Source: Veillonella sp.
GTDB taxonomy: Bacteria; Bacillota; Negativicutes; Veillonellales; Veillonellaceae
Reading direction: 5' to 3'
NCBI RefSeq assembly: GCF_018364065.1
Contig: NZ_JAGZMO010000005.1
Span: 1-64,000, forward strand
Length of the DNA: 64,000 nt
The position numbers and the translations under genes were made by a program. The number at the start of each line of letters is the position of its first letter. The stretch's first letter is position 1. This document shows, one piece after another, positions 45,514 through 54,461 of this stretch. The notes below the pieces were generated by a model that saw nothing but the letters and a program-made list of their open reading frames with translations, was not told where the DNA came from and ran no database searches.

Positions 45514-45549
45514 AAAAAAGCCAATCATCAGAAGCTAATGATTGGCTTT
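45514..45549 (-). terminator. Terminator after the nicotinamidase-like gene
   Basis: An 11-bp stem (AAGCCAATCAT and complement, 45519-45529 with 45538-45548) with an 8-base loop and a T run on the minus strand. Confidence 0.9.
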
Positions 45550-45569
45550 ATTTTAGAGGTAAAATTACT

Positions 45570-46100
45570 CTATTTAACAATAATCTGACAGGAGCGCATT
45601 GTTTCAAGCGCCGCTTCGTGTTTAGCCGTAGTTACACCGGCGCAACAGCTACCGTCCACGATAACAGGTACCTCCGGTAAAAATGCTTTTAACAGCATCG
45701 CATTGGACACTACACAAATATCGGTGCAAAGGCCAACGAGTTCTACTGATTCAAGCGGTTCCATATCGTTTAAATCACGCAAGTCTTCCGCCAGTTCCAC
45801 GGATCCGAACTGATTTTTACAGTATACATTTTCCGCATCAATAGGGGCCGCCTCTAAAATAGCCGGTGCCAACTCCCAACCTTTGGACCCTTCCACGCAA
45901 TGTTCTACAGGCAAATGAGTCCCTTCTTGCGATGTTTTATAGGATTCATCATGCGTATCTAATGTGTAAAATATTTCACCGTCAAATGCTTTAATCTTGG
46001 CAGCCACATTCTCTACAATAGCTTGTGCATCCGGCGATCCTAACGCCCCTGAAATAAAATCATTTTGCATATCCACAACGACTAACACCTTTTTTCCCAT
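45570..46100 (-). CDS. Isochorismatase-family hydrolase, nicotinamidase-like
   Basis: The 176-residue cytoplasmic enzyme has the cysteine-hydrolase triad Asp10 (VVDMQND), Lys95 (YCKNQFGS) and Cys125 (GLCTDICV), plus a metal site around LDTHDESY. The residues match nicotinamidases (PncA), which turn nicotinamide into nicotinate for NAD salvage; related amidases cannot be excluded. AAGGAGG precedes the ATG. Single gene. Confidence 0.87.
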   Translation of the reverse strand: MGKKVLVVVDMQNDFISGALGSPDAQAIVENVAAKIKAFDGEIFYTLDTHDESYKTSQEGTHLPVEHCVEGSKGWELAPAILEAAPIDAENVYCKNQFGSVELAEDLRDLNDMEPLESVELVGLCTDICVVSNAMLLKAFLPEVPVIVDGSCCAGVTTAKHEAALETMRSCQIIVK

Positions 46101-46330
46101 GATTTGCCTCCTTGTCGGACTCTACGATTTTTAACATGTTTCCGGTGTATTCGTATTTGCTAAGGATTTCTCCTGTCTGTACCGCCTGTCCGTCCTACAG
46201 AGCCTATACGCAGCACCTGTCTACTTACTATATTTTCACTGTTACCGTTATTATAAACCATTTAACTTATATTACAAACCGTAGTAATCATTCTTGCCCC
46301 ATTACAACTAATTACAGTTAATTACAGATA
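46101..46330. other. Intergenic region upstream of the nicotinamidase-like gene
   Basis: About 230 bases without a gene; contains short runs of ATTACAR-type repeats near 46295-46325. Confidence 0.4.
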
Positions 46331-46387
46331 ATAAAAAAACACTCACTCCAAACTTACGATGTCTTCGTAAACAAAGGAGTGAGTGTT
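46331..46387 (-). terminator. Alcohol dehydrogenase terminator
   Basis: An 11-bp stem (46339-46349 with 46376-46386) encloses TTACG/CGTAA and runs into a T tract on the minus strand. Confidence 0.85.
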
Positions 46388-46505
46388 ACTTTATGAGTTA
46401 CTTTAACTTTATGTGTTACTTTAACTTTATGTGTTAAACTCCGCTTGCGTATTAAATACCGCTTACGTGTTAAATAGTAGTAACGTATTAAATACTACGC
46501 TATAC
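46388..46505. repeat. Degenerate short tandem repeats upstream of the terminator
   Basis: An 18-bp unit (TTTATGTGTTACTTTAAC) is repeated about three times from 46391. It grades into diverged units with ACGTGTTAAATA or GCGTATTAAATA up to 46500. No gene. Confidence 0.6.
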
Positions 46506-46538
46506 TTCAGATATGGCTTTTTAAACCTTAATTCCCAA

Positions 46539-47705
46539 TTATAAGCTGGCTTTTAAAATTTCCACAACTTCATCGCGTGTCAATTTCTTATAGCCTCTGT
46601 CAAGAATAAAGGTTGCATCTGCAATGCCTTCAATCATTTCAGGAGTAGCACCAAGATCGGTCAAGTTCATAACTACGCCGATTTCACGCATGTAGTCCGC
46701 CATGGCATCTAAGCCTGCAAGAGCGATTTCTTCATCAGTTTTACCTGCAGCGTCCACGCCCCAAACGTTCAACGCATAGCGTTTAAACTTAGGAAGTCCT
46801 GCCTGTAAAATGTGTTTGTAATAAGGAATAGAAACAGCTGCCAATGTCATGCCATGTGTAGCATCTGTATAAGCACCTACGGCCTGACCAAGCATATGTA
46901 CCATCCAGTCGCCCGGTTTACCCATATGAGTAAAGGTATTCAATGCCCAAGTAGCCGTCCACATAATGTTGCTGCGTGCTTCGTAGTCCTTAGGGTTCTT
47001 AACAGCAATACGAGCGCTGTGAATTAAGGAACGCAATAAACCTTCAATTACATAATCAGATGTATTGTCATCAGTACCGGAGAAATATTGTTCCAATAAA
47101 TGGGACATAATATCAAAGAAACCGGCTACCATCTGGTATGTTGGCAATGTATACGTGTATGTAGGGTCCAAAATAGAGAATTTAGGGAATACATTGGCAC
47201 CGAATACATGACCTACTTTTAATTTTTTAGCATGATTAGTAATAACGGAACCGCCGTTCATTTCAGAACCGGTACCTACCATAGTAAGAATAGTGCCTAC
47301 AGGAACGATTTCACAATCTACATCTTCCATGCGTTCAAAATATTTTTCCCATGGATCTTCTTTGCAGTTAATGGATACAGACACTGCTTTCGCATAGTCA
47401 ATAACGGAGCCGCCACCTACAGCCAAGATGAAATCTACATTACCGGCTTTAGCACGTTCAACGCCTTCATACAATTTTTCTACAGTCGGATTGGACATTA
47501 CGCCTGCATCCTCTGTAATATTATTTCCGTTAGCTTTTAAAATTTCAACAACTTGATCATAAAGTCCCGATTTTTTAATGGAACCGCCGCCATATACCAA
47601 GAGCACGTTCTTGCCGAACTTAGGAAGCTCTTGCTTCAATGACTGCAATGCGTTTTCACCAAAATGAATTCGAGTTGGATTTTCAAATGTAAATGTACCT
47701 AACAT
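46539..47705 (-). CDS. Iron-containing alcohol dehydrogenase, YqhD/BdhA type
   Basis: The 388-residue enzyme belongs to the group III NAD(P)-dependent alcohol dehydrogenases. GGGSIKKSG and AVGGGSVIDYAKAVS bind the nucleotide. Metal ligands lie in FDIMSHLLEQYF and DATHGMTLAAV. It is closest in appearance to butanol dehydrogenases and YqhD; the natural substrate is probably a short-chain or toxic aldehyde. The ATG at 47705 has GGGAGG upstream; the longer frame to 47768 lacks support. Confidence 0.9.
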   Translation of the reverse strand: MLGTFTFENPTRIHFGENALQSLKQELPKFGKNVLLVYGGGSIKKSGLYDQVVEILKANGNNITEDAGVMSNPTVEKLYEGVERAKAGNVDFILAVGGGSVIDYAKAVSVSINCKEDPWEKYFERMEDVDCEIVPVGTILTMVGTGSEMNGGSVITNHAKKLKVGHVFGANVFPKFSILDPTYTYTLPTYQMVAGFFDIMSHLLEQYFSGTDDNTSDYVIEGLLRSLIHSARIAVKNPKDYEARSNIMWTATWALNTFTHMGKPGDWMVHMLGQAVGAYTDATHGMTLAAVSIPYYKHILQAGLPKFKRYALNVWGVDAAGKTDEEIALAGLDAMADYMREIGVVMNLTDLGATPEMIEGIADATFILDRGYKKLTRDEVVEILKASL

Positions 47706-47833
47706 AATATGTCCTCCCATTTCTTTATACTGTATATGTTTAAATATAAAAACAAACAATTCAATCATGGATATGAGCCCAATATAGGCCGAACCATGAG
47801 CAACTAAAAGAAAATGTATACTATTTCCACTGT

Positions 47834-47865
47834 ATTATAGCTCGTATGGAAATACGAGCTATAAT
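47834..47865. repeat. Perfect 13-bp inverted repeat
   Basis: ATTATAGCTCGTA and its exact complement flank six bases between the alcohol dehydrogenase start and the secreted-protein stop. There is no T tract, so it may be an operator or a weak terminator. Confidence 0.6.
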
Positions 47866-47965
47866 TGATTACAGACTTATGGTACACCTTGAAGTTCACT
47901 TCAAGTCAAGTCAGTTTTGAAATTTTTATTAGACTAAAATTAGCTACTGATAACTAATCGTCAGA

Positions 47966-48607
47966 TTAGATATTATTCACTAAAATAATCTGAGTTACAC
48001 GATTGTTTTTGTGTAGGAAGTAGATGCCGCGCACTTCGTCAGTACCTTTTTGGAATGTACCATAGAACCATGCTTCATCAGGAGTTCCTAAAGATAACTG
48101 TCTGCCTGTAGTTACAGGTTCGCCATATGCTTTATATACATCCTGCAAAGTATCACCAACAGCAATGCCGCGTGCTGTTGTAGCGTCACGGTTAGTAAGG
48201 GTAACACGGCCTACGGCACGGGATTGACCCAAATAGGAAGAATAAGTAATACCGCCATAAGTTAAGGAGCGAACTTTCAAAGGCACTTCCTTCTGCGAGT
48301 AAGAGCGTCCGTTAGTGTTTCCTTGGTTCATGCCGCCTGTCTGGCTATTCCAATAGTCTGCATCAGTAGGCTGTCCCAAGCTGGTCTGTACCTCATCAAA
48401 CGTTGCACCCATAGGTACACCGGCTACAGTTAATTCAGCCAAGTCATACTTTGTTCCATACCATGCACCACTTGGAGCCGAAGCACTAACACTACCGCTA
48501 ATCTGAGATAAATTATTGTTAGTTACTTCACCTGCTGCGCTACTTACACCGGCTACAGCACTAAATGCCAAAGTGGCACCCAATGTTAATGCTAAAATTC
48601 GTTTCAT
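47966..48607 (-). CDS. Secreted protein with two BamE/SmpA-like repeats, function unknown
   Basis: The 213-residue protein begins with a signal peptide (KRILALTLGATLAFSAVAGVSSA, cleavage near residue 24). The mature part is rich in S, G and N. Two segments share the pattern GxTxxxVxxxxGxP: VPMGATFDEVQTSLGQPTD and IAVGDTLQDVYKAYGEPV. This is reminiscent of the BamE/SmpA fold that is common in envelope proteins. I do not recognise a specific family. AGGAGG precedes the ATG. Confidence 0.8.
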   Translation of the reverse strand: MKRILALTLGATLAFSAVAGVSSAAGEVTNNNLSQISGSVSASAPSGAWYGTKYDLAELTVAGVPMGATFDEVQTSLGQPTDADYWNSQTGGMNQGNTNGRSYSQKEVPLKVRSLTYGGITYSSYLGQSRAVGRVTLTNRDATTARGIAVGDTLQDVYKAYGEPVTTGRQLSLGTPDEAWFYGTFQKGTDEVRGIYFLHKNNRVTQIILVNNI

Positions 48608-48869
48608 ACATAACCTCCTGTATATAAGCCTTCTAATAAAATAAGACTATATAATTACTTCCCTGCGGAACATCAATATTCCTTTTTTTTATTACTAAAA
48701 GGAAGTATAAATAAAAAACACTTGCCCCTCTTACTTAATTGGCCCTTACAACAGACCGAAGAGGAAATACATTTCATATACTATTTTAATTATATATTCA
48801 TTTCATATAATTTGCATCAAGATTTTTACATGAAAGCATCGAAAATTTTAGATAATAAGATTACGAAAT
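48608..48869. other. Intergenic region upstream of the secreted-protein gene
   Basis: About 260 bases, A/T-rich, presumably with the promoter of the secreted-protein gene. No gene seen. Confidence 0.4.
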
Positions 48870-48910
48870 ATAAAAAAAGCTGAGCCTTGATTATATAAGG
48901 CTCAGCTTTT
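48870..48910 (-). terminator. Terminator of the aldonate operon
   Basis: A 13-bp stem (AAAGCTGAGCCTT with AAGGCTCAGCTTT) and 8-base loop with a T run on the minus strand, 16 bases past the aldolase stop. Confidence 0.9.
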
Positions 48911-48925
48911 CGTTTCATTAATATA

Positions 48926-49819
48926 TTACAGTAAACCTGCTTCTTTTAAAATTTCCTTAACTCTTTGTTGCTCTGCTTCAGAAATTGGAACACCCGGTGC
49001 TTTAGTATATGTGGACATAGCAAGGCCTCTCGCTTTGACAGCCGCTTTAATAGCCACAATAAACAAATCGGTCACTTCGTACAATGACATCAGAATGGAA
49101 ATCTTACGGCCACAATCTTCCATCGTTTCAAAATCTTTCGCTTCATATGCTTTATGAAGTGCCACAAAAAGTTCCGGAGCCACGTTAGTTAAGCCGGTTA
49201 AAGTTCCATTACCGCCTGACAAACGGTTTACTACGTAGTATTCGTCAAAACCGGATAATACGCTGAATTCAGGCTGAACCTTTTTTACTTCTCGCACTAA
49301 TTTGCGGGTATGGCTGATATTATCTACAGTATCTTTAATCGCAACGATGTTTTTATGAGTTGCAGCTAATTTAGCAACTAACTCAGGCGTTAAATCAGTT
49401 CCTACTCGATCAGGGAAGTTATATAGCATAATCGGTAACTTTGTGCTGGCTGCGATGTCTCCGAAATATACTTCTGCAGCCTTAGCTGTTGGTCCGAAAT
49501 AATAAGGAGATACTATATTCAGCGCGTCCACACCGGCAGTTTCGCAGTATGCCACCATAGCTTTCACTTCGTCTAAAGACGTATCACCTACACCTACAAT
49601 TACCTTACAACGACCGTTTACGGTTTCTACGGCCAAGTCAATAATTTCTTTCTTTTCCTCTTGAGAAAATCCATAAAATTCACCCAAACTACCTAAAAAT
49701 AATAAGCCATTCAATCCGGAGGCAGCCAAGTGATCAACATGAGCTTTCATAGCTGCTTTATCGAGTTTTCCCTTATCATCAAGAATAGTAATTACCGGAG
49801 AGTACACGCCTTTAAACAT
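48926..49819 (-). CDS. DapA-family aldolase (2-keto-3-deoxy-aldonate aldolase, YjhH/YagE-like)
   Basis: The 297-residue protein has the DapA fold with Schiff-base Lys162 (VAIKDTVDN), Tyr133 (MLYNFPDRVG) and FLGSLGEFYG near residue 45. Context (aldonate dehydratase, GntP permease, IclR regulator) says it splits a 2-keto-3-deoxy-sugar acid, as E. coli YjhH and YagE do, rather than making dihydrodipicolinate. Of several ATGs I chose 49819, nine bases after GGAGG; the earlier ones abut the site. Substrate chain length is inferred. Confidence 0.87.
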   Translation of the reverse strand: MFKGVYSPVITILDDKGKLDKAAMKAHVDHLAASGLNGLLFLGSLGEFYGFSQEEKKEIIDLAVETVNGRCKVIVGVGDTSLDEVKAMVAYCETAGVDALNIVSPYYFGPTAKAAEVYFGDIAASTKLPIMLYNFPDRVGTDLTPELVAKLAATHKNIVAIKDTVDNISHTRKLVREVKKVQPEFSVLSGFDEYYVVNRLSGGNGTLTGLTNVAPELFVALHKAYEAKDFETMEDCGRKISILMSLYEVTDLFIVAIKAAVKARGLAMSTYTKAPGVPISEAEQQRVKEILKEAGLL

Positions 49820-49880
49820 AATCATCATCCTCCAAATCTTTACCCGCAGGTAATCAGTTCAGCCAAAATCGGAATAAAAG

Positions 49881-49915
49881 AGGTGCACAGATATTAATAA
49901 CATACCTGTACACCT
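49881..49915 (-). terminator. Internal terminator-like hairpin between permease and aldolase genes
   Basis: A 10-bp stem (AGGTGTACAG with CTGTGCACCT on the minus strand, one G-U pair) is followed by CTCTTTTATT. It could reduce aldolase expression relative to the upstream genes. Confidence 0.65.
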
Positions 49916-49927
49916 TGTGTTAATTAA

Positions 49928-51274
49928 TTATAAAAACATATCTAATACAAGTACAAACACTAAGCCGCATACGGATGCAATCGTTGACAATACTGTCCAA
50001 GTTGCAAAAGTTTCTTTTAAGCTTAATCCGAAATATTCTTTTACCATCCAGAACCCTGCATCATTAACATGCGATGCAATAGTACTGCCAGCACCGGTAG
50101 CCAACGTAACTAACGCTAAATTAGCATCAGTGGTAGCTAACACAGGTACAACCAAACCGGCTGTAGATAATGCTGCTACAGTAGCGGAACCTAAGGATAT
50201 ACGAAGGATCGCTGCTACAGTCCATGCGAATAAAATCGGGGAAATTGATGTTCCATGGAACATAGAAGCAATGTATGTACCTACACCACCGGTGATAAGA
50301 ATTTGTTTGAAAATACCGCCACCGCCGATGATAAGAAGCATCATACCGATGGATGCGATAGCTTTTGAACAAGAGTTCATTACTTCTTTAATTGGTTTGC
50401 CACGACGTAAGTCTAATGCATAAATTGCAAATAGAATGGATACCAGCATAGCAATGGATGGGTTGCCTAAGAAGTTAAGAATTTGTAATACAGCTGCATT
50501 TTCCACATGTCCTAAATCTTTTGTAATATTCGCAATAGTCGCAAAAATCATCAAGATTACAGGTAACATAGCTGTAAGAATACTAATACCGAAACCAGGC
50601 ATTTCTTCATCTGTGAAGAATTTAGGATCACCTAAACCAGTAATGTCTCCGGCTTTTTCAAAGACACTTGGCATATAAGACTTAGCAATTTTTGTGAATA
50701 TAGGACCTGTAATAATTACAGTTGGAATGGCGATTAAAATACCATACATAAGAACACTACCCATATCCGCGCCATATTCACCGGCAATTACAGTTGGACC
50801 AGGATGAGGTGGCAAGAAACAATGTGTTGCCAATAAGGAGGCTAACATTGGGAATCCTAAATAAATTGGAGCCACTTTCATTTGACGGGAAATAGTAAAT
50901 ACAATTGGAATTAAAAGTACAAGACCTACTTCAAAGAATAACGCAATCCCTACAATAAAGGATGCAACCACAATAGCCCATTGAATGTTCTTTTCCCCAA
51001 ACATATCAATTAATGTCATGGAGATCTTCTGTGCACCACCCGCATCAGCGATAACACGACCAAGCATAGCCCCGAGACCGAAGATCAATGCAATGTGACC
51101 TAAAGTACCGCCCATACCTGCTTCTAATGTATTAGGCAATTTTGGCAAAGGGATGCCAAAGGCAATCCCCGCCAAAGTAGATACGATAACAAGTGAAATA
51201 AATGTATTGATTTTGCATTTTGAAATCAGAAATATCAGTAGTACTACCGCTGCAGCAGTTATGAGTAACGGCAT
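49928..51274 (-). CDS. GntP-family aldonate permease (YjhF-like)
   Basis: A 448-residue transporter with about 12 helices. GntP hallmarks are ATHCFLPPHPGPTVIAGEYGAD near residue 150 and TLATGAGSTIASHVNDAGFWMVKEYF near 395. The family imports gluconate and related sugar acids by proton symport. It is 29 bp after the dehydratase gene and precedes the aldolase; GGGAGGG lies ahead of its ATG. Confidence 0.93.
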   Translation of the reverse strand: MPLLITAAAVVLLIFLISKCKINTFISLVIVSTLAGIAFGIPLPKLPNTLEAGMGGTLGHIALIFGLGAMLGRVIADAGGAQKISMTLIDMFGEKNIQWAIVVASFIVGIALFFEVGLVLLIPIVFTISRQMKVAPIYLGFPMLASLLATHCFLPPHPGPTVIAGEYGADMGSVLMYGILIAIPTVIITGPIFTKIAKSYMPSVFEKAGDITGLGDPKFFTDEEMPGFGISILTAMLPVILMIFATIANITKDLGHVENAAVLQILNFLGNPSIAMLVSILFAIYALDLRRGKPIKEVMNSCSKAIASIGMMLLIIGGGGIFKQILITGGVGTYIASMFHGTSISPILFAWTVAAILRISLGSATVAALSTAGLVVPVLATTDANLALVTLATGAGSTIASHVNDAGFWMVKEYFGLSLKETFATWTVLSTIASVCGLVFVLVLDMFL

Positions 51275-51303
51275 AATTAAGCCCTCCCTATGGTTTTAAT
51301 TTA

Positions 51304-53274
51304 TTATTTTTCAGCTAATGCTTTTTTACCTGCTTCTAATACTTCAATAATTCTATCGACGTTGTACACGTTCCCTTTCCATGTGCCGCCGCTTACATCT
51401 TGTAAGGCTGCCCATAGACGTGTATCATCAGGTAAATCATCGTCTTCGTGAATATCAGTACGCATTGGTCGTTCTGCTAAAATCTTAGCCCCTTCCTCAT
51501 AGGAAACTTTCTCTCCTTCACGACCGATAAAGTTCAAACTACCTTCAAGATTTACCGTATCTACAATAATTTCTACAATATCGCCATCTTGTAATTTACC
51601 AAGTGGACCACCTGCTAACGCTTCAGGTCCTACGTGACCGAAGCAGGCACCGGTCGATACACCGGAGAAACGAGCATCTGTAATCAACGATACATGTTTA
51701 CCGAATGGTAAATGCTTCAAAGCGGACGTTAATTGGTAGGTTTCTTCCATGCCGGTACCTTTAGGACCGCCGCCCATAACGATTAAGATATCTCCGGCTA
51801 CAACTTTGCCCACTTCTTTTAAGGCCGCGATAGCAGCTTTTTCAGAAGTAAATACTTTAACTTTTGCTGTATGTCTGAATACATGATCGTCATCAATAAC
51901 GCTTGGATCAATAGCCGTTGATTTAACAACAGCACCCTCAGGAGCAATATTGCCTGTTGGGAATGTAACAGTGGAACCAATACCACGTTTTTTAGCTTCT
52001 TCCGGAGTGAAAATAACTTCATCAGGAGATACGCCTTCAGATTTTTCCAGATGTGCACGGCAGATTTGACGACGTTCGGATTGTTCCCACCAGTCAAGGT
52101 TTTCACCTAATGTACTGCCAGTTACCGTCATTACATCTTCATGTAATAATCCGAGGCGACGTAAGTGTAACATAACTTCAGGTACACCACCGGCCATATA
52201 TGCATATACAGTCGGATAATTAACAGGACCGATAGGCAATACACTAACCAAACGAGGTACTTCTTTATTGATACGAGACCAATCTGCAACAGAAGGACTC
52301 TTACAACCGGCAGCAAATGCAATCGCCGGAATATGGAGCAACAAGTTAGTAGAACCGCCAAATGCTGCATGAAGTACCATGGCATTTTCGATTGCTTTAT
52401 CAGTTAAGATATCTTTTGTCGTAATTCCACGTTCTGCTAAGCCCATAACTGCTTTTGCGGACATACGAGCCATGTCATGCCATACTTGCTGGCCTGATGG
52501 AGCCAATGCGGAGTGAGTAATCGCAAGGCCTAACCCTTCACCAACAACCTGTGAAGTACCGGCTGTACCAAAGAACTGACAACCGCCGCCAGGAGATGCA
52601 CAAGCTTTACATCCTACAGATGCAGCGTAGTCTAAAGAAATTTCATCATTAGCATAGCGAACGCCAATTGTTTGTACTGTACCTAAGTCTTCGCCGTCAT
52701 TGGACTTCAATGTAGCACCACCGGGAATCAATACAGTAGGTTCATTGTGCATGCTGGCCAATGCCATCATCATTGCCGGTAACCCTTTATCACAACCGGC
52801 TACACCGATTGTGGCTTTACGAGTCGGCAATGAACGAATAAGTCGACGCATTACGATAGCCGCATCATTTCTGTAAGGCAATGAATCAAACATGCCGATA
52901 GTCCCTTGACTGCGTCCGTCACATGGATCAGTTACAAATGCTGCATGTGGCACAAAACCTAATTCAGCTACAGCATCTGCTGCTTCTGTCATTAAATCAG
53001 ATAATTCAAAGTGACCATTATGCAACCCTACTGCTACAGTTCGTTTATCAGTTTTAATACCGCCCTGAGTACTGATGAGCATTACATCACCATTTGCTAA
53101 TTTCGTAGGATCCCAACCCATACCGGCATTAACAGTCATACCGAATAAATTACCACTTGGAGATTTGCGTAATAACTCGTCCGTTAATGGTAAGGCACCT
53201 GTTGGTCCATTCTTTGATAATTGTGTTGCCTGAATGTCGGTTTTGTTGTCTGCATACAATGATTTGATAGCCAT
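51304..53274 (-). CDS. yjhG: Aldonate dehydratase, YjhG/YagF type (IlvD/Edd family)
   Basis: The 656-residue protein has the length and wording of the YjhG/YagF subgroup, known as D-xylonate dehydratases. The iron-sulfur cysteines of the IlvD/Edd family appear in DPCDGRSQG, VAGCDKGLPAMM and GCKACASPGGGCQF. The C-terminal part has ITDARFSGVSTGACFGHVGPEA. It converts an aldonate into its 2-keto-3-deoxy form, which the downstream aldolase would cleave. First gene of the operon, with AAGGTGAG before the ATG and a consensus promoter. Confidence 0.9.
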   Translation of the reverse strand: MAIKSLYADNKTDIQATQLSKNGPTGALPLTDELLRKSPSGNLFGMTVNAGMGWDPTKLANGDVMLISTQGGIKTDKRTVAVGLHNGHFELSDLMTEAADAVAELGFVPHAAFVTDPCDGRSQGTIGMFDSLPYRNDAAIVMRRLIRSLPTRKATIGVAGCDKGLPAMMMALASMHNEPTVLIPGGATLKSNDGEDLGTVQTIGVRYANDEISLDYAASVGCKACASPGGGCQFFGTAGTSQVVGEGLGLAITHSALAPSGQQVWHDMARMSAKAVMGLAERGITTKDILTDKAIENAMVLHAAFGGSTNLLLHIPAIAFAAGCKSPSVADWSRINKEVPRLVSVLPIGPVNYPTVYAYMAGGVPEVMLHLRRLGLLHEDVMTVTGSTLGENLDWWEQSERRQICRAHLEKSEGVSPDEVIFTPEEAKKRGIGSTVTFPTGNIAPEGAVVKSTAIDPSVIDDDHVFRHTAKVKVFTSEKAAIAALKEVGKVVAGDILIVMGGGPKGTGMEETYQLTSALKHLPFGKHVSLITDARFSGVSTGACFGHVGPEALAGGPLGKLQDGDIVEIIVDTVNLEGSLNFIGREGEKVSYEEGAKILAERPMRTDIHEDDDLPDDTRLWAALQDVSGGTWKGNVYNVDRIIEVLEAGKKALAEK

Positions 53275-53358
53275 ATTCTCACCTTTCCTTGCACTTGTTA
53301 AAACTTTTTGTTCGTATTTACGAAATCTAAATACTTATATCCGTACTTTTATGTTTAC

Positions 53359-53387
53359 ATAATAGTCCAAATGGAGTATCATGTCAA
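53359..53387 (-). promoter_or_regulatory. Promoter of the aldonate operon
   Basis: On the minus strand TTGACA and TATTAT are 17 bases apart, about 80 bases upstream of the dehydratase gene. Confidence 0.75.
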
Positions 53388-53420
53388 TAAGAGATTTATT
53401 ATTTTACCAAAAGTAATAGT

Positions 53421-53449
53421 TTGACAATTGTCATAAAAGAAGACATAAT
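53421..53449 (+). promoter_or_regulatory. iclR promoter with overlapping palindrome
   Basis: TTGACA and CATAAT are 17 bases apart on the plus strand. The -35 lies within the perfect 12-bp palindrome TGACAATTGTCA (53422-53433), a likely operator for the IclR protein, placed between the two divergent promoters. Confidence 0.65.
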
Positions 53450-53519
53450 TAATTACTCTTGTTTTTCTCTCGTAAAGATTCAATAGGTTAAGGATTTAGA
53501 AGTCAAAGGATGTATCACC

Positions 53520-54281
53520 ATGTTTCACAAACCCACCGAACGCGTACTGAGTATTTTTAACTTGCTGTCCGGCCATCCGCAAGGACTTACGCTAACACAA
53601 ATTTCACAACAACTGGCCATTCCTAAAAGTACTATTTCTCCCATTCTTCAGGAGATGGTCTTTCAAAATTATCTCTACTTAAACAACAATAGCGGTCGTT
53701 ATTTCTTAGGTATTTCTCTCCACGCCATTGCCTCATCATACGACATAACAAATGAGCTTATTCCTCAAGTGCGGCGAATCATGCAACGCATCACTCAAGA
53801 AACGAATGAAATGTGTCAATTGGGGATCTTGGAAGGATCTGAAATACTCTATTTAGTAAAAGAAGTACCTACAGAAGAGTCTCCTATACAAATCATTTCC
53901 TATACAGGGAAAAAATTGCCTGCTTATGCTACGGCGTTAGGTAAAGCTCTTCTTTCCAGCTACACCCGAGAGGAATTAGAAGCTTTATATCCTGAAGGAT
54001 TAACAGCTATAACTCCAAACACAATTACTGACTTTGACCGTCTTTGGGAACAATTGCAAGAAATCAAAACAACTGATATAGCCTATGAATCAGAAGAGGT
54101 TACACCATTCCTCTGTTGTTATGCCACGCCTATCGTGCTGACAACCGATCAAAGCATTGCCTTGAGTATCAGCTTGCCTCTATTCCGAACTAATGATGAG
54201 AAAATAGCACAAATTAAAGAGGTTCTCCTACATGCCAAAGAAGAAATTGAAAATCTCCATCTTCTAAAAATAGGCAACTAA
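53520..54281 (+). CDS. IclR-family transcriptional regulator of the aldonate operon
   Basis: The 253-residue regulator has an N-terminal winged helix (ERVLSIFNLLSG, LTLTQISQQLAIPKSTISP) and the IclR effector domain (residues ~75-245; KLPAYATALGKALLS, CCYATPIV, ALSISLPLFR). Divergent transcription from the dehydratase-permease-aldolase operon mirrors yjhI and yagI/XynR in E. coli. It probably senses the aldonate or its keto product. Confidence 0.92.
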   Translation: MFHKPTERVLSIFNLLSGHPQGLTLTQISQQLAIPKSTISPILQEMVFQNYLYLNNNSGRYFLGISLHAIASSYDITNELIPQVRRIMQRITQETNEMCQLGILEGSEILYLVKEVPTEESPIQIISYTGKKLPAYATALGKALLSSYTREELEALYPEGLTAITPNTITDFDRLWEQLQEIKTTDIAYESEEVTPFLCCYATPIVLTTDQSIALSISLPLFRTNDEKIAQIKEVLLHAKEEIENLHLLKIGN

Positions 54282-54319
54282 TCTATTTTCTAGCTAAAAA
54301 AAGTAAATTTTCTGCATAA

Positions 54320-54357
54320 CAAAAAGGAGCAGACTGTAATAAGTCTGCTCCTTTTAT
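54320..54357. terminator. Bidirectional terminator downstream of iclR
   Basis: A 14-bp stem (AAAAGGAGCAGACT and complement, 54322-54335 with 54342-54355). It ends iclR from the left and the small-ORF transcript from the right. Confidence 0.9.
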
Positions 54358-54461
54358 ATTTAATGGATTTTTGTTTGCTTTTTATGCGTTTAATGGTTTA
54401 GTTTAGTGCTTAGATTAGTATCTAAGTTTATTTGTTAATTGGCTTTTGTGTTGTCTCTAAG

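Noticed and set aside
48926..49819. Dihydrodipicolinate synthase (lysine pathway)
   Set aside because: The DapA fold is shared, but the operon partners (aldonate dehydratase, GntP permease, IclR) point to a keto-deoxy-aldonate aldolase.
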